Assembly: GCA_016215555.1 (NCBI GenBank)
Contig: JACRJC010000072.1
Location: 29,162 to 93,161, forward strand
Source of the DNA: Rhodospirillales bacterium
Lineage (GTDB): Bacteria; Pseudomonadota; Alphaproteobacteria; Rhodospirillales; WMHbin7
Direction of reading: 5' to 3'
DNA length: 64,000 nt
The translations under genes were made by a program, and so were the position numbers. Shown here one piece after another: positions 16,001 through 23,396 of the stretch (the stretch's first letter is position 1; each line of letters starts with the position of its first letter). A model generated the notes under the pieces. That model saw only the letters and a program-made list of their open reading frames with translations. It was not told the DNA's origin and ran no database searches.

Positions 16001-18622
16001 ATGAAGATCAGACATGTTCAGGTGGCGCGCGGGATTCAGTGGGTTGAAATTCAAGCCCGGGATCTGCGCGTGCTCTGCGGCTGTCCCGGCGACGCCATCA
16101 AGCATCTGATCAAGCGCGGCCTGATCGTCCCGCAGACGGTCAAGGGGGTCGATTGCGAAACCGGGCCCAACGCCATTCTGCTGTCCGACCTTGCCATCCA
16201 GAATGGCGAATTCGCCAATCTGGCCGAATTCCCGGTCCTGCAGATGCTCTACAAGCAAGGCCTGCTTTTGCCGGGACATCCCAACAATACCGGCATGAAG
16301 CCGATGCTGATCGGCACGCCCGAGCAGGTGTCGTCGCAGATGCGCTACATCTACCGCGGCAATTACGGCCTGATTTCCAAGGAAGAGATTATGCAGGCCG
16401 GCATGGGGGCGGAACAGGCCGAGGCGATGATGCGCCTGAAGCTGAAATTCGCCTTTGGGCGTATCCGCCCCACCGAGGATTTCCTGGAATGGCGGATGCT
16501 GGACGAGGAAGCGGCCGAGTTGGCGTCCGATGTTTGGATCAGGCGCATAGCCCCCAACCGCTTCGAGATTTCCTTCGAGGACGAGACGGTCACGGTCGAT
16601 CTCAATCTCGCCGCCGACGAGACCTATGAATCGGCCTATCCCCTGGGCTTTCGCCGCTATGCGCCGGATTATTTCTCGGTCATCCATTCCGGCGAGGGCG
16701 ACGGCTGGGATGTCAGCCGTCCCAGCATGTCGAGCATCGTCACCTATCAGGGGCGGGTGTATCTGATCGATGCCGGTCCCAACCTGACCCATATCCTGGC
16801 CGCACTCGGCATCGGCATCGACCAGATCGACGGCATTTTCCACACCCACGCCCATGACGACCATTTCGCCGGCCTGACCACCTTGATGCGTTCGGGCCAT
16901 CGCATCCGCTATTTCGCCACGCCTTTGGTGCGCAGCACGGTGGCCAAGAAGCTGGCGGCGCTTTTGGACACCGAAGAGGACCATATCCTGCACGATTATT
17001 TCAAGGTGCATGATCTGGTCTTCGATATGTGGAACGACATCGACGGGCTCGAGGTCAAGCCGGTCTTCTCGCCGCATCCGGTCGAGACCAACATCTTCTT
17101 GTTCCGCGCCCTGTGGGGCGGCAGCCATCGCTCCTACGCCCATTTCGCCGACATCGTTTCCCTCGACGTTCTGGCCGGCATGGTCAATGAAAACAAGGAC
17201 GAGCCCGGCATTGGGCCCGAGGATTTCGAGGCCGTCAAACAGGCTTATATGATCCCGGTCGATGTGAAGAAAATCGATATCGGCGGCGGCCTTATCCATG
17301 GCGCCGCCAAGGATTTCAAAACCGACCGTTCGGGCCGCATCCTGCTGGCGCATCGCGCCGGCGATCTCACGCCCGAGGAAAAGGAGATCGGCTCCAGCGC
17401 CGCCTTCGGCACCTCCGACGTTCTGATCGAAGGCCAGTCCGAGGGATTGCGGCGCTTCGCCTACGCCTTTCTGGAAAAGCATCTCGAGGGCGTGCCCGTC
17501 CATCATCTGCGCACGCTTCTCAATCACGAGGTGGTGACGATCAATCCCGGCGCCATTCTTTTGAAGGAAGGCGAGGTTCCCGACGAAATCATGCTGGTTC
17601 TGTCCGGCGCGGTCGAGAAAATCCGTACCCGCGACAATGTCTTCGCCACGGTGTCGGCGGGCGCCCTGATCGGATCCTCGACCGCCCTCCTGACCAAGCG
17701 GGCTTCGGCGCACACCTACCGCGCCAGTTCCTTCGTCGAGGCGCTGAAATTCCCCGCCGGTCTCTATGCCAGCGTCGTGCGCCACAATAAGCTGCTCGAC
17801 AAGATGCTGGCCTCGTTCGATCTGCGCAATTTTCTGGAATCGACGGCCATCTTCGGCGAAGGCGTGCCCGCCGTGGTCATGAATCACATGATCGAGGATG
17901 CCAGGCCGCATCGTTTCAAGGCCGGCGAGGTCATCGCCAGCGAGGACATGGATGTGCTCAATCTGATCCGCAAGGGCCGGGTCGAGCGGGCGGCGGGCGG
18001 CGAGGTTCTGGAGACGCTGGAGCCGCGCATGTATTTCGGCGAGGAGGAAGCGGTCTTCAAGCTTCCCGGCCAGTTCCGCCTGTCGGCGCTGGAAGATACC
18101 GACGTGCTGCAGATTTCGGGCGACCTGCTGGCCGACGTTCCGATCGTGCGCTGGAAACTGTTCGAAAGCTGGCAGAAGCGAACCAAGCAAACCGCCTATC
18201 GCCTAAGCCACAAGGGCAGCTTCCTCACCTGGCGCGATACCTTCTCGGTGCGCATCGCCCACATGGACCTGCATCACAAGCAACTGATCGCCATCGGCAA
18301 TTCGGTGCTGGAGAATTTGCGCACCGACATCCGCGGTTCCGCCCTCGTCAAATCCATGGAAGCCATGGCCGATTACGTCGATTACCACTTCCGGGCCGAG
18401 GAAGAGATGATGACGCTTTACGCCTATCCCGGCCTTGCCGTTCACAAGGAAAGGCATGCCGACCTCGAGCGGCAGGTCACGATCATGCAAAAGCAGATTC
18501 AGAAGGGCGGCCGCCCCAGCGAGCAGGAGTTCAAACACCTGTTCGAGGCCTGGATCATCCACCATATCCTGGGCGAGGATAAGGCTTTCGGCGCCTATCT
18601 GAATTCCAAGGGCATCTATTGA
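16001..18622 (+). CDS. Metallo-beta-lactamase / double cNMP-binding / bacteriohemerythrin fusion protein
   Basis: The protein has 873 residues from ATG 16001 (GGTGGGG upstream; a TTG at 15965 is less likely). Residues 1-205 are an unassigned conserved N-terminal region. About 215-470 is a metallo-beta-lactamase domain with the metal motif H283-x-H285-x-D287-H288. About 495-600 and 605-720 are two cyclic-nucleotide-binding-like barrels. Residues 745-870 are a bacteriohemerythrin with the di-iron ligand set: H758/H759, H796-x3-E800, H815-x3-H819 and H855-x4-D860. No membrane segment is seen. The design suggests oxygen or redox sensing coupled to a hydrolase and nucleotide-like ligand domains. 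It overlaps convergent oxyR by 7 bases. Confidence 0.85.
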   Translation: MKIRHVQVARGIQWVEIQARDLRVLCGCPGDAIKHLIKRGLIVPQTVKGVDCETGPNAILLSDLAIQNGEFANLAEFPVLQMLYKQGLLLPGHPNNTGMKPMLIGTPEQVSSQMRYIYRGNYGLISKEEIMQAGMGAEQAEAMMRLKLKFAFGRIRPTEDFLEWRMLDEEAAELASDVWIRRIAPNRFEISFEDETVTVDLNLAADETYESAYPLGFRRYAPDYFSVIHSGEGDGWDVSRPSMSSIVTYQGRVYLIDAGPNLTHILAALGIGIDQIDGIFHTHAHDDHFAGLTTLMRSGHRIRYFATPLVRSTVAKKLAALLDTEEDHILHDYFKVHDLVFDMWNDIDGLEVKPVFSPHPVETNIFLFRALWGGSHRSYAHFADIVSLDVLAGMVNENKDEPGIGPEDFEAVKQAYMIPVDVKKIDIGGGLIHGAAKDFKTDRSGRILLAHRAGDLTPEEKEIGSSAAFGTSDVLIEGQSEGLRRFAYAFLEKHLEGVPVHHLRTLLNHEVVTINPGAILLKEGEVPDEIMLVLSGAVEKIRTRDNVFATVSAGALIGSSTALLTKRASAHTYRASSFVEALKFPAGLYASVVRHNKLLDKMLASFDLRNFLESTAIFGEGVPAVVMNHMIEDARPHRFKAGEVIASEDMDVLNLIRKGRVERAAGGEVLETLEPRMYFGEEEAVFKLPGQFRLSALEDTDVLQISGDLLADVPIVRWKLFESWQKRTKQTAYRLSHKGSFLTWRDTFSVRIAHMDLHHKQLIAIGNSVLENLRTDIRGSALVKSMEAMADYVDYHFRAEEEMMTLYAYPGLAVHKERHADLERQVTIMQKQIQKGGRPSEQEFKHLFEAWIIHHILGEDKAFGAYLNSKGIY

Positions 18623-19524
18623 GACTTTAGAATCTCGCCCAGCGCCTTGCCCAGCAGCTTGAATTCGGGCCTGCGCCCGGAAGTGCGCCGCCAGGCCAGG
18701 CCGATCTCGCGCGGCTCGGCCGAGGCGCTCAAAGGTCTGGTGACCAGGGAACTGGCCGCGATCATTTGCGAGCCGGCGGCCAGGTCGGGAATCAGGGTCA
18801 GGCCCAGGCCGCTGGCCACCATCTCGATCAGCGTATGCAGGCTGGTGCCCTGAAAGCGGTTGGTGCGCTGGCGCCCCGCCGCTTTGCAGGCCGACAGCGC
18901 ATGGTCGCGCAGACAATGGCCGTCTTCCAGCAGCAGCAATTCATCGACGGGAATGTCCTCGGGCGCAATCGGCTTCTTCGAGGTACCCAAGGGATGTCCG
19001 GCGGGGCAGACCAGCCAGAAAGGATCCTTGGCGATCATCAGGGTTTCGGCGCCCGGCGTGTCCATGGGGAAGGCCAGGATCAGAACGTCCAACTCGCCGG
19101 CCGTCAACTGGTCCAACAGATGCGCCGTCTGGTCCTCGCGCAAGAACAGCTTCAATTTGGGAAAGCGGTCGCGCAGGGAGGGCAGCACCTTGGGCAGCAA
19201 ATAAGGTCCGATGGTGGGAATGACGCCCAATCGCAATTCGCTGCATAAGGGTTCGGCCCCGGCCCGGGCCGCCTGAACCAGCCCTTCCGCCTCGTCCAAC
19301 GTGCGCCTGGCCCTCTGCGCAATCTCCAGCCCGATGGGGGTGGTGACGACCCGGCGCTTGGTGCGTTCCAGCAGCCGCACGCCCAGCATTTCCTCCAATT
19401 CCTGGATCCCGGCCGACAAGGTGGATTGGGTGACATGGCAGGCTTCGGCGGCGCGGCCGAAGTGGCGGATTTCCATCAGTTCGACCAGATAGCGAAGCTG
19501 GCGCAGGGTGGGGAGGTGCATCAT
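18616..19524 (-). CDS. oxyR: Hydrogen-peroxide-sensing LysR regulator OxyR
   Basis: The protein has 302 residues: an N-terminal LysR helix-turn-helix (FGRAAEACHVTQSTLSAGI) and a LysR substrate domain. The peroxide-sensing cysteines are present, C204 in LEDGHCLRDH and C213, nine residues apart as in E. coli OxyR (C199/C208). It activates antioxidant genes when the disulfide forms. It is divergent from the rubrerythrin operon across 117 bases, so that operon is a likely target. Confidence 0.92.
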   Translation of the reverse strand: MMHLPTLRQLRYLVELMEIRHFGRAAEACHVTQSTLSAGIQELEEMLGVRLLERTKRRVVTTPIGLEIAQRARRTLDEAEGLVQAARAGAEPLCSELRLGVIPTIGPYLLPKVLPSLRDRFPKLKLFLREDQTAHLLDQLTAGELDVLILAFPMDTPGAETLMIAKDPFWLVCPAGHPLGTSKKPIAPEDIPVDELLLLEDGHCLRDHALSACKAAGRQRTNRFQGTSLHTLIEMVASGLGLTLIPDLAAGSQMIAASSLVTRPLSASAEPREIGLAWRRTSGRRPEFKLLGKALGEILKSQ

Positions 19525-19534
19525 CGAATTCTCC

Positions 19535-19549
19535 GATTACTCAATCTAT
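19535..19549. promoter_or_regulatory. Possible OxyR/LysR box in the oxyR-rubrerythrin intergenic region
   Basis: GATTACTCAATCTAT is AT-rich and has the interrupted-dyad look of LysR sites. It begins 11 bases from the oxyR start and faces the divergent rubrerythrin gene. It matches only part of the known OxyR consensus. Confidence 0.3.
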
Positions 19550-19641
19550 AAAAACTCATTAGAACGATTTTAGTCAAGAGCGTATTTTGATTTCAGGCCG
19601 GACACCGGTCCGGCCAACAGATCCCAACGATGGAGAGGAAC

Positions 19642-20061
19642 ATGGCACAGCTCAAAGGCTCCAAGACGGAAGCGAATTTGAAGGCCGCCTTCGCGGGCGA
19701 GTCGCAGGCCAACCGCCGCTATCTCTATTTCGCCCAGAAGGCCGATGTCGAGGGCTATAACGATGCCGCCGCTGTCTTCCGCTCGACCGCCGAGGGCGAG
19801 ACCGGCCACGCCCACGGCCATCTCGAATTCCTGGAAGCGGTGGGCGATCCGGCGACCGGGCTTCCCATCGGGCCGACCTCGGCCAATCTGAAGGCCTCGA
19901 TTGCCGGCGAAACCCACGAATATACCGACATGTATCCGGGCATGGCCAAGCAGGCCCGCGAGGAAGGGTTCGACGAAATCGCCGATTGGTTCGAAACCCT
20001 GGCCAAGGCCGAGAAATCGCATGCCGGGCGCTTCCAGCGCTCGCTGGGCGAACTGGGCTGA
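19642..20061 (+). CDS. Rubrerythrin-family protein, rubredoxin-less
   Basis: The protein has 139 residues from ATG 19642 (GGAGAGG upstream; an ATG at 19630 lacks a site). It has the ferritin-like di-iron helices: [43 protein letters not shown] and AEKSHAGRF, with the ExxH ligand pairs. The C-terminal CxxC rubredoxin domain of classical rubrerythrin is missing, as in sulerythrin-type proteins. It likely reduces peroxide in the cytoplasm, needing an external electron donor. The adjacent FeS protein is a candidate. Confidence 0.9.
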   Translation: MAQLKGSKTEANLKAAFAGESQANRRYLYFAQKADVEGYNDAAAVFRSTAEGETGHAHGHLEFLEAVGDPATGLPIGPTSANLKASIAGETHEYTDMYPGMAKQAREEGFDEIADWFETLAKAEKSHAGRFQRSLGELG

Positions 20062-20125
20062 AAGAAGACTTGAAGCGGGCGGGAGGCGACGCTTCCCGCC
20101 CCTTTCCTTGGAGAGGGAGAAGAAA

Positions 20126-21466
20126 ATGCCCGAAGGCAGCCTGCAGCGACCGTTCCGCAAGCCGATAGCCTGGCAGGACGCGGACTTCACCGATCCGGAA
20201 AAGTTGGACAAGGAGCTTCGGCGCCAGTTCGACGTCTGCCACGGCTGCCGGCGTTGCTTCAATCTGTGCGACAGCTTCCCGCGCCTGTTCGACCTTATCG
20301 ACGCCGCCAAAACCGGCGAGTTGGACAGCGTGGACAGCAGGGATTTCAAGCCGGTCGTCGATGCCTGCACGCTGTGCGACATGTGTTTCATGACCAAATG
20401 CCCCTATGTGCCGCCGCACGATTTCGACATCGACATTCCGCATCTGATGCTGCGCTACCGCGTCGCCCAGGCCAAGGAGGGCAAGGTCGGTTTCACGCAT
20501 CGCCAGCTCACCGAGACCGACCGCAACGGCAAACTGAATTGCGGCCCCCTGTCGGGCGTCGTGAACTGGGCCTCGTCTTGCGGCAATCACCTGACGCGGC
20601 CGGTCATGCAGGCGGCGCTGGGCGTTGACGCCAAGGCCGAACTGCCGAGATTCTCGAAAAAAACGCTGGTCAGAATGGCGGCGGACGAGGTCATCGAGAT
20701 CAACCGCGAAGCCCCGGCCTTCGGGCGCAAGGCGGTGATCTACGCCACCTGTTTTGCCAATTACAACCAACCCGAGATCGGCCTGGCGGCCAGGAAGGTG
20801 CTGGCCCGCAACGGCGTCGAGACCAAGATCGTCTATCCCGAATGCTGCGGCATGCCGCAACTTGAAACCGGGCAGATCGAGCGCGTGGCCGGGAAAGCCA
20901 AGCGCGTCGCCGCCGGGATGGGCAACTATATCGACGACGGCTGGGACATCGTGGCCCTGGTGCCGTCCTGCGCCCTGATGCTGAAATTCGAATGGCCTCT
21001 GATCGTGCCCAACGACCCCGGCGTCGATAAACTGGCGGCGGCGACGTTCGACATTCCGCAATATGTGATGGACATCGCCAAGCGCCAGGGCCTGGCGCCA
21101 GGACTGAAGCCGGTTCAGGGCGGCGTGACGGTCCATATCGCCTGCCATGCCAGGGCTCAGAATATGGGCCGCAAGGCCGAGGAGATGCTGAAGCTGATCC
21201 CAGAAACCGAGGTCGCGGTCATCGAGCGCTGCTCGGGCCATGGCGGGGCCTGGGGCATCATGAAGGAGAATTTCGAGGTCGCCTTGAAAATCGGGAAACC
21301 GGTGGCCAAGCAGGCCGCCGAGAAGAAGCACGGCATCGTGGTGTCGGAATGTCCCCTCGCCAGATCGCATATCGTTCAGGGCGTCGGCGTCGCCGGCGGC
21401 GATGTCGCGGACACTGGGGAATTCACCCACCCCATCGAAATTCTGGCCCACGCCTACGGTCTTTAA
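20126..21466 (+). CDS. GlpC/heterodisulfide-reductase-like FeS oxidoreductase
   Basis: The protein has 446 residues from ATG 20126 (GGAGAGGGAGAAG upstream). Two [4Fe-4S] ferredoxin motifs lie at C38/C41/C44/C48 and C81/C84/C87/C92. A CCG-type cysteine domain follows, with [11 protein letters not shown] at 240-250 and CSGHGGAWG near 375. The layout matches GlpC and HdrD-like subunits, which pass electrons between a partner and quinone or thiols. It sits 64 bases after rubrerythrin and 13 before the DUF3501 gene. This three-gene set recurs in proteobacteria. Electron delivery to rubrerythrin is inference. Confidence 0.85.
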   Translation: MPEGSLQRPFRKPIAWQDADFTDPEKLDKELRRQFDVCHGCRRCFNLCDSFPRLFDLIDAAKTGELDSVDSRDFKPVVDACTLCDMCFMTKCPYVPPHDFDIDIPHLMLRYRVAQAKEGKVGFTHRQLTETDRNGKLNCGPLSGVVNWASSCGNHLTRPVMQAALGVDAKAELPRFSKKTLVRMAADEVIEINREAPAFGRKAVIYATCFANYNQPEIGLAARKVLARNGVETKIVYPECCGMPQLETGQIERVAGKAKRVAAGMGNYIDDGWDIVALVPSCALMLKFEWPLIVPNDPGVDKLAAATFDIPQYVMDIAKRQGLAPGLKPVQGGVTVHIACHARAQNMGRKAEEMLKLIPETEVAVIERCSGHGGAWGIMKENFEVALKIGKPVAKQAAEKKHGIVVSECPLARSHIVQGVGVAGGDVADTGEFTHPIEILAHAYGL

Positions 21467-21479
21467 GGAGGAGACGACG

Positions 21480-22067
21480 ATGATGCAAAAGAAAATCACC
21501 GAGGCCGACATCCTGCCCATGGAAAGCTATGGCAGCACGCGCAAGGAAAAGCGCGCCCAGATGGTGGCGCTGAAGAAGAATCGCCGCATGAGCGTCGGGC
21601 CCAACGCCACCCTCTATTTCGAGAATTTCGACACCATGCTTTATCAGGTTCACGAAATGCTGTGGACCGAGAAGGGCGGGGCCGAACAGTTGAAGGACGA
21701 GTTGGAGGCCTATAATCCCCTGGTGCCGAACGGCAGCGAGCTGGTCGCCACCTTCATGCTGGAATATGAAGACCCCGAGCGGCGCGCCGTGGCTTTGGCG
21801 GCCCTGGGCGGCATCGAGGAAACCATCGCTCTTGAAGTCGGCGGCCATTTCCTCCTCGCCGGTTGGGAGCAGGAGGTCGAACGGACGACCGAAGAAGGCA
21901 AAACCTCGTCAATTCACTTCCTGCATTTCGCTCTGACGCCGGAGGCCAGGCAAGCCTTCAAGCAGCCGGGTGCCCGGGCCGTCATCGCCATCGGGCATCC
22001 CAATTACGCGCATATGGCGGTGATTCCAGAAAACGTTCGGGCGGAAATCGCCAAGGATTTGGACTGA
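21480..22067 (+). CDS. DUF3501 family protein
   Basis: The protein has 195 residues; AAGGAGG lies 7 bases before the ATG at 21480, and a second ATG follows directly. It is soluble, begins with KKITEADILPMESY and contains RMSVGPNATLYFENFDTMLYQVHEML, both typical of DUF3501. No catalytic motif or metal ligand cluster is evident. The family occurs almost always beside rubrerythrin and the GlpC-like FeS protein, so a role in the same peroxide-reduction system is likely. Its biochemical role is unknown. Confidence 0.85.
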   Translation: MMQKKITEADILPMESYGSTRKEKRAQMVALKKNRRMSVGPNATLYFENFDTMLYQVHEMLWTEKGGAEQLKDELEAYNPLVPNGSELVATFMLEYEDPERRAVALAALGGIEETIALEVGGHFLLAGWEQEVERTTEEGKTSSIHFLHFALTPEARQAFKQPGARAVIAIGHPNYAHMAVIPENVRAEIAKDLD

Positions 22068-22335
22068 ATAATAGGATTCTTCGACGTTGGAAGTGGAATT
22101 TGCCGGATGCTTCGATCCGTCATGGCTGGGTTTGACCCACGGCTGCCCGGCTTGTTTGCGCGGCGTTCTCGGCCGCTGGCCCAGATGGTATCCGCAAAAT
22201 GCGGCCCTCGAAACCGCGAAAACCGCTCAATTGACAAATCCCGGCAAGCTGCCCGCCGTGAATACGGAGGGTTTTTCCAACAGACCCTAATATATTCGGC
22301 CAAAGAGTCGATAGCTCGAGTTTTTCACCAACGAA
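22068..22335. other. Non-coding region between DUF3501 and CHAP genes
   Basis: Short open frames on both strands here have no family resemblance or good ribosome sites. The last bases before the terminator read TTTTTCACCA, but no tRNA arms can be built upstream. Confidence 0.4.
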
Positions 22336-22358
22336 AAAGGCCCCCAGATGGGGCCTTT
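22336..22358 (-). terminator. Terminator of the CHAP gene
   Basis: A 9-bp perfect stem (22336-22344 with 22350-22358) has a 5-base loop. On the minus strand it is followed by a T-run (TTTTT), as expected for intrinsic termination of the leftward gene ending at 22384. Confidence 0.75.
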
Positions 22359-22383
22359 CACGTGATTGAGCGTGGAGAAAAGC

Positions 22384-23028
22384 TTACGGCGTTTCGGTGG
22401 CGCTTTCGGCCGCGGCCAGATCGCCGCTGGGCAGGCTGTCGAGAGCCAGGGCGGGATCGGCGTCCAAACCCTCGCCCTTCAGGCTGGGCAGGACCATGTC
22501 CGAGGCCATGGTGATCTCGGCGCCTTCCTCGACCGGCGAATAGATGAAGCCGTAGACGGGATAGCTCTTCGAGCCGAAATTCTTGGCCGGGTCGTACCAG
22601 ACCCGGACTTGCGACCAGTCGTTGTTCTCCGAGACATCGATCACGGCGACATGGGTGTTGATCTTGCCCTTGTTGCCGCCACGAGCCCAATTAGCGTGGT
22701 CGATCAGGATCTTGCGTTCATCGACGATGTTGGTGACGACGGCGACATGGCCGCGCTTCATCTTGCCGGACTGCTTGAAAACCAGCACCGAACCGGGCTG
22801 GGGGGTCTGACCGCGCTCATACAGGCCCTGGGCGGCGTTCCACCAGCGCCAAGCGTCGCCGCGCAGGGTGATGTCGGAATTCAGGCGGGCGAAGGGCACG
22901 CACTGCCACTTCTGGGGTTGGGACTTTTCGACTTGGACTTTTTTCGAGGGGGCGGCATGGGAAGGCGAGGGGGCCGCTGCAAGGACCAGCGCAGCCAGAA
23001 CGGCGAACAGCGTCGTTTTTCCCATCAT
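22384..23028 (-). CDS. Secreted CHAP-domain protein
   Basis: The protein has 214 residues with a signal peptide (MMGKTTLFAVLAALVLAAAPSPSHAA, likely cut after AHA-type site). The CHAP amidase/peptidase fold follows, with catalytic Cys43 in WQCVPFAR and His94 in KRGHVAVV. An aromatic stretch WRWWNAAQG lies between them. CHAP enzymes cleave peptidoglycan peptides or amide bonds; this one would act in the periplasm or outside the cell. The C-terminal 40 residues are acidic and Ala-rich. It is transcribed alone and ends at an intrinsic terminator. Confidence 0.85.
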   Translation of the reverse strand: MMGKTTLFAVLAALVLAAAPSPSHAAPSKKVQVEKSQPQKWQCVPFARLNSDITLRGDAWRWWNAAQGLYERGQTPQPGSVLVFKQSGKMKRGHVAVVTNIVDERKILIDHANWARGGNKGKINTHVAVIDVSENNDWSQVRVWYDPAKNFGSKSYPVYGFIYSPVEEGAEITMASDMVLPSLKGEGLDADPALALDSLPSGDLAAAESATETP

Positions 23029-23396
23029 GCGTCTTTCCCTTCTTCATGCGGGCGGGAGGGTATTGGTCCCTCTCCTATTTAAGCTCCTTGGTGCGGAGCC
23101 CGAATTCCCTCGATGTTGAGCCTGAGAAACCTATCTAGCGCCTCAGCGCACGATCTGTTTCAATTTGTGACAAAGCTGATTACCCCGTTTGGAAGGGGCC
23201 GGGCAAGCAAAAACCGACATTTGGCTCAAATTTTACGGATCGGTAAGAAAACCCACGACTTGTGGATAACTTTCCAAGAGCCTACAAGTCTTGGTAAAAC
23301 AGGGCTTAATCCACGAGGGTTTGATCTGTCTCAACAAAGCCATCGACGGGCTGTCTGTGCAAAAACCGGAATTCTTAACGCGACTCGCCGAAATCG
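23029..23396. other. AT-richer intergenic region between polA and the CHAP gene
   Basis: This 368-base region must hold the promoter of the CHAP gene and the end of the polA transcript. One perfect DnaA-box sequence, TGTGGATAA, lies at 23261-23269. No cluster of boxes or AT-rich unwinding element accompanies it, so an origin is not supported. No gene is seen. Confidence 0.45.

Noticed and set aside
15911..18190. 759-codon open frame on the minus strand opposite the hemerythrin fusion
   Set aside because: It is a mirror of a high-GC gene: composition is rich in Arg, Gln, His and Gly without family motifs, while the plus strand has complete domain signatures.
19652..21520. 622-codon minus-strand frame across rubrerythrin and FeS genes
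   Set aside because: It spans two real genes and their gap on the other strand, has no ribosome site and no recognisable domain.
23261..23269. Replication origin at the DnaA box near polA
   Set aside because: Only one perfect box is seen, with no cluster, no AT-rich unwinding region and no dnaA, hemE or parAB neighbours.
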